From positions 2,356,001 to 2,420,000 of the forward strand of contig NZ_CP133779.1 of assembly GCF_034347425.1 (NCBI RefSeq): a DNA stretch of 64,000 nt. Direction: 5' to 3'. Below the pieces are notes generated by a model. That model was not told the DNA's origin. It worked only from the letters and a program-made list of their open reading frames with translations, and ran no database searches. The stretch comes from Undibacterium sp. CCC3.4. GTDB lineage: Bacteria > Pseudomonadota > Gammaproteobacteria > Burkholderiales > Burkholderiaceae_D. Positions 1 to 9,252 of the stretch are shown piece after piece (position 1 is the first letter of the stretch; the number at the start of each line of letters is the position of its first letter). A program made the position numbers and the translations under genes.

Positions 1-1105
1 AGCCTTGCACGACTTGATGTTCGGGGAAGTAGAGTTTGACTTCTTGTTCGGAGAAGGCATAACGTTTTTCGCGTAATTTTTCTGAGGCATAGGCGACATC
101 CCAGGCTTCCAGGCTAGCGATACCGAGTTCGGCAGCGGCAAAACTGCGTAACTCTTGCAAATCTTTTTCTGCATATGGTCGTGCGCGCAGCGCCAAGTCC
201 AGCAGGAAGGCGCTGACTTGGGCTGGTGACTCAGCCATTTTACTGACTAACGACACTTCGGCGAAATTACTGTAACCGAGTAAGCCAGCCTCTTCTTCGC
301 GCAAAGCCAGCAATTGCTCGATCAGGCTGCTGTTATCCCATTCCGGCTTGGCGCCGAGTTCCGAGGCCTTGGTCGCATTGGCACGATAAATTTGTTCGCG
401 CAACTGCCGCTCATCGGCATATTGTAATAAGGGGAAATACGAAGGGAAGTGCAGCGTGAATTGATAGCCGCTGCGGTCTTCGGCGGCAGCCGCCGCATGC
501 GCCGCTGCGATGACATCCTCAGGCAGACCGGCTAATTGTTTGACATCAGCCACCAGCAAACGGTAATCATTGGTCGCGTCGAGCACGTTTTCAGAAAACT
601 TGGTCGACAACATGGCTTGCTGTTCTTGAATCTCCGCATAGCGCTGCTTGTGTTCTTCACTCAGTTCGGCACCGCCGAGACGGAAATCACGGATGGCGTT
701 GCTGATGATGGTTTGGCGTGCCGCGGCCAGGTTTGCAAAGTCGGGGCGTGCTTGCAGCGCTTTATAGCGCTCGAACAGCGCCAGATTCTGGCCGAGCTCG
801 GTCCAGAATTCGGTGACGGCAGGTTGATTTTCATTGTAAGCGGCACGCAATTCCGGTGTGTCTGCCACGCCGTTGAGATGGCTGATCGTACTCCACGCCC
901 GTCCCAGCCGCTCGGTGACATTTTCCAGCGGGATGACGAAATTGTCCCAGCTCAGCTCGGCGGCAGCGCTGTCGGCCGTCAACTGCGTCACAACGGCGCG
1001 GCATTCGGCGATCAGTTGTGTGATGGCCGGCGTGATCTCTTCGGCGCGCAGGTCGGCGAAGCGAGGCAGGTCGGAAAAGTCGAGCAAGGGAGAGGCGTGG
1101 GTCAT
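1..1105 (-). CDS. prlC: Oligopeptidase A, M3 family (partial, C-terminus outside window)
   Basis: This is a cytosolic M3-family zinc oligopeptidase that degrades short peptides, including cleaved signal peptides. About 368 N-terminal residues are visible. They begin MTHASPLLDFSDLPRF and run through the helical region typical of oligopeptidase A (for example LGRAWSTISHLNGV and LVSKMAESPAQVS). The HExxH zinc site lies in the missing C-terminal half, so catalytic competence cannot be judged. The ATG at 1105 lies one base past the folD stop codon, so the gene is probably co-transcribed with folD. I recognise it by family resemblance only. Confidence 0.88.
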   Translation of the reverse strand, partial: MTHASPLLDFSDLPRFADLRAEEITPAITQLIAECRAVVTQLTADSAAAELSWDNFVIPLENVTERLGRAWSTISHLNGVADTPELRAAYNENQPAVTEFWTELGQNLALFERYKALQARPDFANLAAARQTIISNAIRDFRLGGAELSEEHKQRYAEIQEQQAMLSTKFSENVLDATNDYRLLVADVKQLAGLPEDVIAAAHAAAAAEDRSGYQFTLHFPSYFPLLQYADERQLREQIYRANATKASELGAKPEWDNSSLIEQLLALREEEAGLLGYSNFAEVSLVSKMAESPAQVSAFLLDLALRARPYAEKDLQELRSFAAAELGIASLEAWDVAYASEKLREKRYAFSEQEVKLYFPEHQVVQG

Positions 1106-1106
1106 A

Positions 1107-1952
1107 TCAGTTTCTTTCGGCAGCTTCGATAGTGTTGACAAGTAACATCGTGATCGTCATCGGACCAACGCCGCCCGGCACCGGTGTGATGTAACCGGCG
1201 ACTTCTTTGACATTGGCGAAATCGACATCGCCGCACAGTTTGCCGGCATCATCGCGGTTCATGCCGACATCGATCACCACGGCACCGGGCTTGACCATGT
1301 CGGCCGTGACGATGTTGCGGATGCCGGTGGCGACGACGAGGATGTCGGCATTGCGTGTGTGCGCGCCGAGATCACGGGTTTTCGAATTACAGATGGTGAC
1401 GGTAGCCCCAGCTTGCAAGAGCAGCATCGCTTGCGGCTTGCCGACGATATTTGAGGCACCGACGATGACGGCATTGGCACCACGCAGTGGATAGTCGATA
1501 GACTCGAGCATTTTCATCACGCCGTAAGGGGTGCAGGGGCGGAACAAGGGCTTGCCGGTCATCAGCAGACCGGCATTGCTGACATGGAAACCATCGACAT
1601 CTTTTTCTGCGGCAATGGCTTCAATGACCTTATTGGCATCGATATGTGCCGGCAAGGGCAGTTGTACCAAGATACCGTTGATTTTCGGGTCATTATTGAG
1701 CCGTTCTATATGCGCCAACAGCGTCGCTTCGCTGAGATCAGCCTCATATTTTTCGAGTATCGAATAAAAACCGCAGTCTTCGCAGGCTTTGACTTTATTG
1801 CGCACATACACTTGCGAAGCCGGATTTTCACCGACCAGCAGCACGGCCAAGCCGGGCTGGCGCCCTTGTGCGCTTAAGGCGGCGGCGCGGCGGCTGACTT
1901 CGGTACGCAATTGTTGGGAGAGTTCGGTTCCGTTAATGATGTGGGCAGTCAT
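1107..1952 (-). CDS. folD: Bifunctional methylenetetrahydrofolate dehydrogenase/cyclohydrolase FolD
   Basis: FolD interconverts 5,10-methylene-THF, methenyl-THF and 10-formyl-THF in cytosolic one-carbon metabolism. The 281-residue product has the usual family length. Visible motifs are the substrate-site segment [15 protein letters not shown] with its catalytic Lys, the block [13 protein letters not shown], and the dinucleotide-binding region around [10 protein letters not shown]. The C-terminal [11 protein letters not shown] signature is intact. The start [10 protein letters not shown] was chosen because the in-frame upstream extension to 2138 has no family similarity and covers the promoter. 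It precedes prlC with a 1-bp gap. Confidence 0.96.
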   Translation of the reverse strand: MTAHIINGTELSQQLRTEVSRRAAALSAQGRQPGLAVLLVGENPASQVYVRNKVKACEDCGFYSILEKYEADLSEATLLAHIERLNNDPKINGILVQLPLPAHIDANKVIEAIAAEKDVDGFHVSNAGLLMTGKPLFRPCTPYGVMKMLESIDYPLRGANAVIVGASNIVGKPQAMLLLQAGATVTICNSKTRDLGAHTRNADILVVATGIRNIVTADMVKPGAVVIDVGMNRDDAGKLCGDVDFANVKEVAGYITPVPGGVGPMTITMLLVNTIEAAERN

Positions 1953-1974
1953 GATCGCAATCAGCAAAAAAAAA

Positions 1975-1994
1975 GGGGGGGAAACGCGATTATA
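1975..1994 (-). promoter_or_regulatory. Candidate folD promoter with C7 start site
   Basis: A perfect TATAAT lies on the minus strand at 1994-1989. Seven bases later the run C7 begins at 1981, followed by T9 and then the folD start 14 bases on. No good -35 element is visible. The rest of the 1953-2350 gap holds this promoter, the aceE promoter region and no convincing ORF. Confidence 0.45.
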
Positions 1995-2166
1995 AGGGAT
2001 GGGCTGGGATTGGCAGTGCGTTTTAGGAAATTGCGCAAATTTGCTGTGGCGGGAATGCTCACGCGCTTGCATGTGCTTTAGTTTGACGGAAAAGCGACGC
2101 TGGAAAAGCGCTGAAATCCCTTCTTTATTGCAGTGCAATACGACTTAACACCAAGCAAGTATGTGC

Positions 2167-2194
2167 TTGACAAAGAATTATCTGAAAATATGTT
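2167..2194 (+). promoter_or_regulatory. Candidate sigma-70 promoter of aceE
   Basis: TTGACA at 2167-2172 is separated by 16 bp from TATGTT at 2189-2194. A second -10 candidate, TATAAT at 2204-2209, has no well-spaced -35. Either would give a 5' leader of about 140-150 nt for aceE. I saw no clear PdhR-type operator. Confidence 0.4.
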
Positions 2195-2350
2195 GCGCAG
2201 CAGTATAATTTCACATTATGGTATTGCATATCGCTATTTGGTAAATTAAAAAAGCCCTGTTAAAATACTTGTAGCAATAAAAAGTCATGCTTTAATTTGT
2301 CGATACGCCCACGTGCTTTCTCAGAAAAAGTACACCAACAGGAGACCTGT

Positions 2351-5047
2351 ATGTCACCCCAGATAGACCAAGTTCTGGCGCAAGCCGTCAACGATCCCGA
2401 TGTAATGGAGACCAATGAGTGGCTCGACGCGCTCGAATCCGTGATTGACAACGAAGGGCCGGAACGTGCTCATTATCTGATGGAACGCATGGTCGATCTG
2501 GCGCGCCGTCGCGGTGCGCACATCCCATTTTCCAGCAATACCGCGTATGTCAACACGATTCCAGCCGATCAGGGCGAGCATTGCCCGGGCAATTTGGAAA
2601 TCGAAGAAAAACTGCGCTCGATGATGCGTTGGAATGCCATGGCCATGGTCGTCAAGGCGAACCGGGTCGATGGCGATCTGGGTGGTCACTTGTCCAGCTT
2701 CGCTTCGCTGGCTAATATGCTGGGCATAGGCTTCAACCATTTTTGGCATGCGCCGACCGCAGATCACGGCGGCGATCTGCTGTACATTCAAGGCCATTCT
2801 TCCCCCGGTATTTATGCCCGCGCGTTTTTGGAAGGCCGTTTGACTGAAGAACAGTTGATCCATTTCCGTCGCGAAGTCGATGGCAAGGGTTTATCTTCGT
2901 ATCCGCATCCGAAACTGATGCCTGACTTCTGGCAATTCCCTACCGTATCGATGGGCCTGGGCCCACTGATGGCGATTTACCAAGCGCGCTTCCTCAAGTA
3001 TTTGCATGCCCGTGGCATCGCCGACACGGAAAAACGTAAAGTCTGGGCCTTCTGCGGTGATGGTGAGATGGATGAACCGGAATCGATGGGTGCCATCGGT
3101 ATGGCCGGTCGCGAGCAACTCGACAATCTGGTTATCGTGGTCAACTGTAACTTGCAACGCCTTGATGGTCCGGTACGCGGCAACGGCAAAATCATACAAG
3201 AACTGGAATCGGATTTCCGCGGTGCCGGTTGGAATGTTGTGAAAGTCATTTGGGGTGCAGGCTGGGATGAATTGCTGGCGAAAGACAAAGACGGCATACT
3301 GCAAAAAGTAATGATGGAAACCGTCGATGGCGAATACCAAAATTACAAAGCCAAAGATGGTGCCTATGTCCGCGCCAATTTCTTTGGCAAACACCCGAAA
3401 TTGCTGGAAATGGTCGCCAAGATGTCGGATGATGATATCTGGCGCTTGACCCGCGGTGGCCATGATCCGCATAAAATCTATGCAGCCTTCAAAGTGGCCC
3501 AGGAAAACAAAGGTTCGCCGACGGTTATTCTGGCCAAGAGTATCAAGGGCTTCGGTTTCGGTAAGTCCGGCGAAGCACGCAATACTGCGCACAATACCAA
3601 GAAGCTCGACGACGAAGCGATCAAAGCCATGCGTGATCGCTTCCAGTTGCCGATCGCGGATGCCGATTTACCGTCGATTCCCTTCTACAAACCGGCCGAT
3701 GACACCCCGGAAATGCAATACCTGCATGCGCGTCGTCAGGCGCTCGGTGGTTATTTGCCACAGCGTCGTCAGAAAGCCGATGAAGCCTTGGTCGTGCCAC
3801 CGCTGACAGCTTTCCAAGCCATGCTTGAACCGACGGCAGAAGGTCGCGAAATTTCGACTACCGCCGCGTATGTGCGAATTTTGACGGCGCTGCTGCGCGA
3901 CGCCAGCCTCGGCCAGCGCGTGGTGCCTATTATGGTTGATGAGTCGCGTACCTTCGGGATGGAAGGTTTGTTCCGTCAGATCGGTATTTTCAGCCAGGTG
4001 GGTCAATTGTACGAACCAGTCGATAAAGACCAGGTGATGTACTACCGCGAAGATAAAGCCGGCCAAATTCTGCAAGAAGGTATCAATGAAGCCGGCGGCA
4101 TGAGTTCGTGGATTGCTGCGGCCACTTCCTACTCGACCAATAACCGCGTGATGATTCCGTTCTACACGTATTACTCGATGTTTGGTCTGCAACGTATCGG
4201 TGACTTGGCTTGGGCTGCCGGCGACATGCGCGCACGCGGCTTCCTGCTCGGCGGTACCGCCGGTCGCACCACGCTCAATGGTGAAGGCTTGCAGCATGAA
4301 GATGGCCACAGCCATGTATTGGCTTCGACCATTCCGAATTGCGTACCGTATGATCCTACCTTCGCTCATGAAGTTGCGGTCATCATGCATGATGGTTTGC
4401 GCCGTATGGTTACCGATCAGGAAGATGTGTTCTACTACATCACCTTGATGAATGAAAATTACAGTCATCCGGGTCTGAAAGCGGGCCAAGAAGCCGGCAT
4501 CATCAAAGGTCTGTACCAGTTGCAGAAAGCCGAACAAAGCACTAAGCACCGCGTGCAATTGATGGGTTCCGGTACGATTTTGCGTGAAGTGATCGCTGCC
4601 GCTGATTTGCTCATCAATGACTGGGGCATTGCTGCCGACGTCTGGTCCGCACCATCGTTTACTCTGCTGGCGCGTGATGGCCAGGATATCGAACGCTGGA
4701 ACATGCTGCATCCGACCGAAACGGCGCGTCTGCCGTACATCACCGAATGCCTCAAGGACAGCACTGGCCCTATCGTTGTTTCGACCGATTACATGCGTAC
4801 CTTTGCTGAACAAGTGCGCGCCTTCATTCCTAAAGGCCGTAGCTATAAAGTACTCGGCACCGATGGTTTCGGTCGTTCCGACTCGCGTGCGAAATTGCGC
4901 GAATTCTTTGAAGTGAACCGTTATTTCGTGGTCATCGCTGCGCTTAAATCACTCGCTGATGAAGGTGCTTTGTCTGCCTCAGTGGTGGCGCAAGCCATCG
5001 CCAAGTATGGCATCAATGCTGACAAACCGAATCCTGTCACAGTCTGA
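2351..5047 (+). CDS. aceE: Pyruvate dehydrogenase E1 component, homodimeric type
   Basis: E1 decarboxylates pyruvate with thiamine diphosphate and reductively acetylates the lipoyl group of E2. The 898-residue length matches homodimeric AceE. The ThDP/Mg motif is visible as GDGEMDEPES from residue 236, with the partner Asn in VIVVNCNLQRLDGPVRGNGK. The N-terminal region that contacts E2 is present (MSPQIDQVLAQAVNDPDVMETNEWLDALESV). ATG 2351 was chosen over the longer frame because AGGAGA lies 6 bp upstream and homologues start here. It is the first gene of aceE-aceF-lpdA. Confidence 0.97.
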   Translation: MSPQIDQVLAQAVNDPDVMETNEWLDALESVIDNEGPERAHYLMERMVDLARRRGAHIPFSSNTAYVNTIPADQGEHCPGNLEIEEKLRSMMRWNAMAMVVKANRVDGDLGGHLSSFASLANMLGIGFNHFWHAPTADHGGDLLYIQGHSSPGIYARAFLEGRLTEEQLIHFRREVDGKGLSSYPHPKLMPDFWQFPTVSMGLGPLMAIYQARFLKYLHARGIADTEKRKVWAFCGDGEMDEPESMGAIGMAGREQLDNLVIVVNCNLQRLDGPVRGNGKIIQELESDFRGAGWNVVKVIWGAGWDELLAKDKDGILQKVMMETVDGEYQNYKAKDGAYVRANFFGKHPKLLEMVAKMSDDDIWRLTRGGHDPHKIYAAFKVAQENKGSPTVILAKSIKGFGFGKSGEARNTAHNTKKLDDEAIKAMRDRFQLPIADADLPSIPFYKPADDTPEMQYLHARRQALGGYLPQRRQKADEALVVPPLTAFQAMLEPTAEGREISTTAAYVRILTALLRDASLGQRVVPIMVDESRTFGMEGLFRQIGIFSQVGQLYEPVDKDQVMYYREDKAGQILQEGINEAGGMSSWIAAATSYSTNNRVMIPFYTYYSMFGLQRIGDLAWAAGDMRARGFLLGGTAGRTTLNGEGLQHEDGHSHVLASTIPNCVPYDPTFAHEVAVIMHDGLRRMVTDQEDVFYYITLMNENYSHPGLKAGQEAGIIKGLYQLQKAEQSTKHRVQLMGSGTILREVIAAADLLINDWGIAADVWSAPSFTLLARDGQDIERWNMLHPTETARLPYITECLKDSTGPIVVSTDYMRTFAEQVRAFIPKGRSYKVLGTDGFGRSDSRAKLREFFEVNRYFVVIAALKSLADEGALSASVVAQAIAKYGINADKPNPVTV

Positions 5048-5140
5048 TTGAGCTGGGTCGGCGGCACTGGTTGCCGGCCTTCGGAAGCGCTGCCGCGTGC
5101 CGCGCTTCTCTTATCTGAAGAACATAACGGAGCTAATCCT

Positions 5141-6469
5141 ATGAGTACAATTGAAGTCAAAGTGCCCGATATCGGCGATTTCAAGGAAGTCGAAGTCATT
5201 GAACTGATGGTGAAAGTCGGCGATACGGTCAAGGTCGATCAATCGTTGATTACAGTTGAATCGGACAAGGCCAGCATGGAAATTCCATCTAGCCATGCCG
5301 GTGTGGTAACCGAAATTAAAGTCAAGGTTGGCGACAAGATCGCTGAAGGCTCGGCCATGGTGGTGGTGGAGGCGTCTGCTGCTGCTGCTCCTGCTCCAGC
5401 TGCAGCTGCAGCGCCAGCCGTGGCAGCGGTGGCGGCACCTGCAGTTGCTGCGACAGTTGCGGCACCGGCAGCGCCTGCGCCTGCTCAGGCTCCTGCTCAG
5501 GCTGCAGCTGCCGCACCGGCAGCCACCGCTGCGGCCGGCAAAGCCCACGCTTCGCCATCGATACGTAAATATGCACGCGAACTCGGCGTCGATCTGGCAC
5601 GCGTTGCCGGTTCCGGCCAAAAAGGCCGCGTCACCCAAGAAGATGTACAGAACTTTGTCAAGGGCATCATGGCTGGCAGCACTGCTGTGGCAGCTTTGGC
5701 AGCACCGGCGAAAACCGGCAGCGGCGTCGGTCTCGACGTGTTGCCATGGCCATCGCTGGACTTCAGTAAATTCGGTGCCACCGAATTACTGCCTTTGTCG
5801 CGCATCAAAAAACTCAGCGGTCCGAATTTGCATCGCAATTGGGTCATGATTCCGCATGTCACGCACTTCGACGAAGCTGATATTACCGGCCTCGAAGAGT
5901 TCCGCAAATCGTCCAACGATGCCTTGGTCAAATCCGGCGTCAAGTTGACCATGCTGGCGTTCGTCATCAAGGCCAGCGTAGCGGCACTGAAAAAATTCAA
6001 GGCTTTCAATGCTTCGCTCGATGCTGACGGTGCCAACCTGATCCTCAAGCAGTATTACAACATCGGCTTTGCCGCCGATACGCCGAATGGCTTGGTGGTG
6101 CCGGTGATTAAGAATGCCGACCAAAAAACGCTTTCGCAAATCGCGCTGGAAATGGGTGAATTGTCAGCCCAGGCCCGCGATGGCAAGCTCAAACCGGCCG
6201 ACATGCAAGGCGCTACGTTTACCATTTCTTCCCTCGGTGGTATCGGTGGCACGGCGTTTACGCCTATCATCAATGCGCCTGAAGTGGCGATCCTCGGTTT
6301 GTCCAAGTCGAGCATGAAACCGGTATGGGATGGCAAGCAGTTCGTGCCGCGCCTGATGTTGCCAATGTCTTTGTCGTATGATCACCGTGTCATCGATGGT
6401 GCCATGGCCGCCAAGTTCTCCGCCTATTTGGGCGATATCTTGGCTGATTTGCGTAAAACCCTGCTGTAA
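5141..6469 (+). CDS. aceF: Pyruvate dehydrogenase E2, dihydrolipoyl acetyltransferase
   Basis: E2 transfers the acetyl group from lipoate to CoA and forms the core of the complex. The 442 residues comprise one lipoyl domain (about 1-76, lipoyl Lys43 in ESDKAS), a long Ala/Pro linker (about 78-132), a peripheral-subunit-binding domain (about 134-171, [14 protein letters not shown]) and the acyltransferase domain. The catalytic DHRVIDG motif carries His415 and Asp419. Many proteobacterial E2s have two or three lipoyl domains, so this one is minimal; further lipoyl domains sit on the downstream E3. The start follows an ACGGAG ribosome site. The aceE-aceF gap is 93 bp. Confidence 0.96.
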   Translation: MSTIEVKVPDIGDFKEVEVIELMVKVGDTVKVDQSLITVESDKASMEIPSSHAGVVTEIKVKVGDKIAEGSAMVVVEASAAAAPAPAAAAAPAVAAVAAPAVAATVAAPAAPAPAQAPAQAAAAAPAATAAAGKAHASPSIRKYARELGVDLARVAGSGQKGRVTQEDVQNFVKGIMAGSTAVAALAAPAKTGSGVGLDVLPWPSLDFSKFGATELLPLSRIKKLSGPNLHRNWVMIPHVTHFDEADITGLEEFRKSSNDALVKSGVKLTMLAFVIKASVAALKKFKAFNASLDADGANLILKQYYNIGFAADTPNGLVVPVIKNADQKTLSQIALEMGELSAQARDGKLKPADMQGATFTISSLGGIGGTAFTPIINAPEVAILGLSKSSMKPVWDGKQFVPRLMLPMSLSYDHRVIDGAMAAKFSAYLGDILADLRKTLL

Positions 6470-6483
6470 ACGGAGAATCTGCG

Positions 6484-8610
6484 ATGAGTACAATCGAAGT
6501 CAAAGTGCCCGATATCGGCGATTTCAAAGAAGTCGAAGTCATTGAGTTGCTGGTGAAGGTAGGCGATACGGTCAAGGTCGATCAATCCTTGGTGACGGTC
6601 GAGTCGGACAAGGCGAGTATGGAAATTCCATCGAGTCATGCTGGTGTGATCAAAGAATTACGCGTCAAAATCGGTGACAAAATCGCCGAAGGTGGCTTGA
6701 TGCTGATATTAGAGTCCGGCGCTGCTGCCGTCTCTGCACCGGCAACTGCAGCAGCACCGGTGGCAGCCGCAGCGCCTGCGGCCGCAGCAACGCCGGCCGC
6801 GCCAGTAGCCGCTGTAGCTGCAGCCGCGGCGGTAGCAACGCTGGTCACCGTGAATGTGCCCGATATCGGCGACTTCAAAGAAGTCGAAGTCATCGAACTC
6901 ATGGTCAAAGTTGGCGATACCGTCAAGCTCGATCAGTCGGTGATCACGGTTGAGTCGGACAAGGCCAGTATGGAAATTCCGACCAGCTTGGGCGGTGTGG
7001 TACGGGCTATCAAAGTCAAGGTCGGCGATAAAGTCGCCGAAGGCACGCCTTTGCTGGAATTGGAAACCACCACGGCGGCCCCTGCTGTCGCGGCTGCAAT
7101 TACAGTACCGGCAGCGGCAGCAGCGACAGCAGCAGTCGTAGCCGCCCCAGCCGCTGGCAATTACAGCGGCACGGTTGATCTCGAATGCGAGATGCTGGTG
7201 CTTGGTGCTGGTCCTGGCGGTTATTCGGCGGCGTTCCGTGCCGCTGATCTGGGCATGCAAACCGTGTTGGTCGAAAAATATGCCACTTTAGGCGGTGTTT
7301 GCCTCAACGTCGGCTGCATTCCTTCGAAAGCCTTGTTGCATGTGGCTGCAGTGATCGATGAAACCGCTACCATGGCCGCGCATGGCGTAACGTATGCCAA
7401 GCCGGCGATCGATATCGATGCATTGCGTGCGTATAAAGACGGCGTGATCAAAAAAATGACCGGTGGTTTGTCCGGCATGGCCAAGGCGCGCAAAGTCACT
7501 GTGGAGCAGGGCGTAGGACAATTCGTCAGCCCGTATCACCTGACGGTGACCGCCGCCGATGGCACGCGCAAGACCATACAGTTCAAGCAAGCTATCATTG
7601 CAGCTGGTTCTGCGGTGGTGAATTTGCCCTTTATCGGTGCCAAGGAACAGGCCGATCCGCGGATTGTCGACAGTACCGGTGCCTTGGAATTGCGGCAGAT
7701 TCCAAAACGCATGCTGGTCATCGGCGGCGGCATCATCGGTCTGGAAATGGCCACCGTGTATTCCACCTTGGGTGCGCGTATCGACGTGGTCGAAATGATG
7801 GATGGCTTGATGCAGGGTGCTGATCGTGACATGGTCAAAGTCTGGCAGAAATTTAATGAAAAACGTTTTGACAACATCATGTTGAAAACCAAAACGGTCG
7901 CCGTTGAAGCCCTGCCGGAAGGAATTAAAGTCAGCTTCGAAAGCGTTGACGCTGCGGTCGCCTCACCTGCGCCACAATTGTATGATTTGGTGCTGGTAGC
8001 AGTCGGTCGTAGTCCTAACGGTAAAAAAATCGCCGCCGACCAAGCTGGCGTGGCAGTCAGCGAGCGTGGTTTCATCAACGTAGACAAACAAATGCGCACC
8101 AACGTGCCGCATATTTTTGCCATCGGCGACTTGGTCGGTCAACCTATGTTGGCCCACAAAGCTGTGCATGAAGCGCATGTGGCAGCCGAAGCGGCAGCCG
8201 GTGAGAAAGCCTATTTCGATGCCAGCGTGATTCCATCGGTGGCTTACACCGATCCGGAAGTCGCGTGGGTGGGTCTGACCGAAGATGATGCCAAAGCCAA
8301 GGGTATCAAATACGAAAAAGGTCATTTCCCATGGGCGGCTTCGGGTCGCGCAGTGGCCAATGGCCGTGATGAAGGCTTCACCAAGTTGTTATTCGATGCA
8401 GAAACCAAACGCATCGTTGGTGGCGGCATGGTCGGCACGCATGCCGGCGATATGATCGGTGAAATCGCCTTGGCCATAGAAATGGGTGCGGATGCCGTCG
8501 ATATCGGCAAAACCATCCATCCTCATCCAACGCTGGGCGAATCGATAGGCATGGCGGCGGAAGTGTATAAAGGCGTCTGTACGGATTTGCCACCGCAACG
8601 TAAGAAGTAA
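6484..8610 (+). CDS. lpdA: Dihydrolipoamide dehydrogenase (E3) with two N-terminal lipoyl domains
   Basis: E3 reoxidises dihydrolipoamide with FAD and NAD+. The 708-residue product has two complete lipoyl domains (about 1-76 and 119-195, lipoyl Lys43 and Lys160), each followed by an Ala-rich linker, before a normal E3 body starting near residue 230. The FAD-binding LGAGPGGYSAA, the redox disulfide Cys273/Cys278 (CLNVGC), the NAD site GGGIIGLEMA and the catalytic pair His681/Glu686 (HPHPTLGE) are all present. Betaproteobacterial E3 with one lipoyl domain is known (Neisseria P64k type); two is less familiar. It lies 14 bp after aceF and closes the operon. Confidence 0.96.
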   Translation: MSTIEVKVPDIGDFKEVEVIELLVKVGDTVKVDQSLVTVESDKASMEIPSSHAGVIKELRVKIGDKIAEGGLMLILESGAAAVSAPATAAAPVAAAAPAAAATPAAPVAAVAAAAAVATLVTVNVPDIGDFKEVEVIELMVKVGDTVKLDQSVITVESDKASMEIPTSLGGVVRAIKVKVGDKVAEGTPLLELETTTAAPAVAAAITVPAAAAATAAVVAAPAAGNYSGTVDLECEMLVLGAGPGGYSAAFRAADLGMQTVLVEKYATLGGVCLNVGCIPSKALLHVAAVIDETATMAAHGVTYAKPAIDIDALRAYKDGVIKKMTGGLSGMAKARKVTVEQGVGQFVSPYHLTVTAADGTRKTIQFKQAIIAAGSAVVNLPFIGAKEQADPRIVDSTGALELRQIPKRMLVIGGGIIGLEMATVYSTLGARIDVVEMMDGLMQGADRDMVKVWQKFNEKRFDNIMLKTKTVAVEALPEGIKVSFESVDAAVASPAPQLYDLVLVAVGRSPNGKKIAADQAGVAVSERGFINVDKQMRTNVPHIFAIGDLVGQPMLAHKAVHEAHVAAEAAAGEKAYFDASVIPSVAYTDPEVAWVGLTEDDAKAKGIKYEKGHFPWAASGRAVANGRDEGFTKLLFDAETKRIVGGGMVGTHAGDMIGEIALAIEMGADAVDIGKTIHPHPTLGESIGMAAEVYKGVCTDLPPQRKK

Positions 8611-8620
8611 ATACTGTTGT

Positions 8621-8660
8621 AAAAAAACCCCGCTGCCTTACATCAGCGGGGTTTTTTTTC
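8621..8660 (+). terminator. Rho-independent terminator of the PDH operon
   Basis: CCCCGCTG and CAGCGGGG form an 8-bp GC-rich stem with an 8-nt loop, flanked by A7 and T8-9. It sits 10 bp after lpdA and also lies between convergent genes, so it may work in both directions. Confidence 0.93.
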
Positions 8661-8672
8661 AATCAAGCAGTT

Positions 8673-9017
8673 CTATTTTTCTATTTTGCTGATGTCGATA
8701 TCCCCATCGGGAGCATGACGCAATTGTAAATGTTCGAATTTCCCGGGCACGATCAGTGTATCGCCCTCGCGGCTGAAGTTGAATTGCACAGGAGTGCCAT
8801 TATTTTCCATCGCCCACACTTGCGGGTCGGGTGCGGCTGGCTGTAAATGGATGTGCACATCTTCGCTGCTCGATACGATATCGAGTGGATAAATCGCGCT
8901 GTGCTTGTCACCTTTGATCAGATACGTGACCGTTTCAGGGCTACGGACAGCTTTTTGGCAGGCGCTCAATAGCAGCATCGTGGCCAGAGTACTCAATAAT
9001 CGGTGGCTGGCTTTCAA
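8673..9017 (-). CDS. Small predicted lipoprotein, unknown function
   Basis: The 114-residue product has a short signal sequence with a lipobox (LLSAC, Cys20), so it is probably lipidated. The mature part alternates short beta-like segments (YLIKGDKHSAIYPLDIV, VHIHLQP, VQFNFSREGDTLIV). The pattern ending GDTLIVPGKFEHLQLR faintly resembles the C-terminal beta domain of VirB9/TrbG-type proteins, but no conjugation gene is nearby and this is only an impression. It is convergent with lpdA and divergent from the HD-GYP gene. Function unknown. Confidence 0.7.
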   Translation of the reverse strand: MKASHRLLSTLATMLLLSACQKAVRSPETVTYLIKGDKHSAIYPLDIVSSSEDVHIHLQPAAPDPQVWAMENNGTPVQFNFSREGDTLIVPGKFEHLQLRHAPDGDIDISKIEK

Positions 9018-9132
9018 TCTGCAAACTCCCTGCTGGTGTCGGATCTGCCATTATCTCTCGAATTGCCTCGCAAGTTGCAAATTTCTCGACCTGCTCGCGG
9101 TGGCAGCGATGTGTCGCTTCGCGAAACGACGG

Positions 9133-9194
9133 ATAATGATAAATTGTGTCAATAAGTCCTTGGCTTGCGCGTTTTCAGTTATATTTATCATTAT
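9133..9194. promoter_or_regulatory. 12-bp AT-rich inverted repeat, Fur-box-like arms
   Basis: ATAATGATAAAT (9133-9144) and its exact reverse complement ATTTATCATTAT (9183-9194) lie 38 bp apart in the divergent gap between the lipoprotein gene and the HPt/HD-GYP gene. By hand, the left arm with flanks matches 14 of 19 positions of the classical Fur box and the right arm 13 of 19. It may be a paired operator; the regulator is inferred. Confidence 0.4.
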
Positions 9195-9252
9195 ATTGAC
9201 CCAAGCTTGCACTGAGCCAGCGTAGCCCACATTGAGACGAGGACGGATCGCC

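Noticed and set aside
3668..4813. Long open frame opposite aceE
   Set aside because: It mirrors the strong codon bias of aceE on the other strand, has no family resemblance and no ribosome site.
5360..5530. Repetitive Ala/Pro coding DNA in aceF and lpdA
   Set aside because: Low-complexity linker between lipoyl and binding domains, normal for this family; not a mobile repeat or CRISPR.
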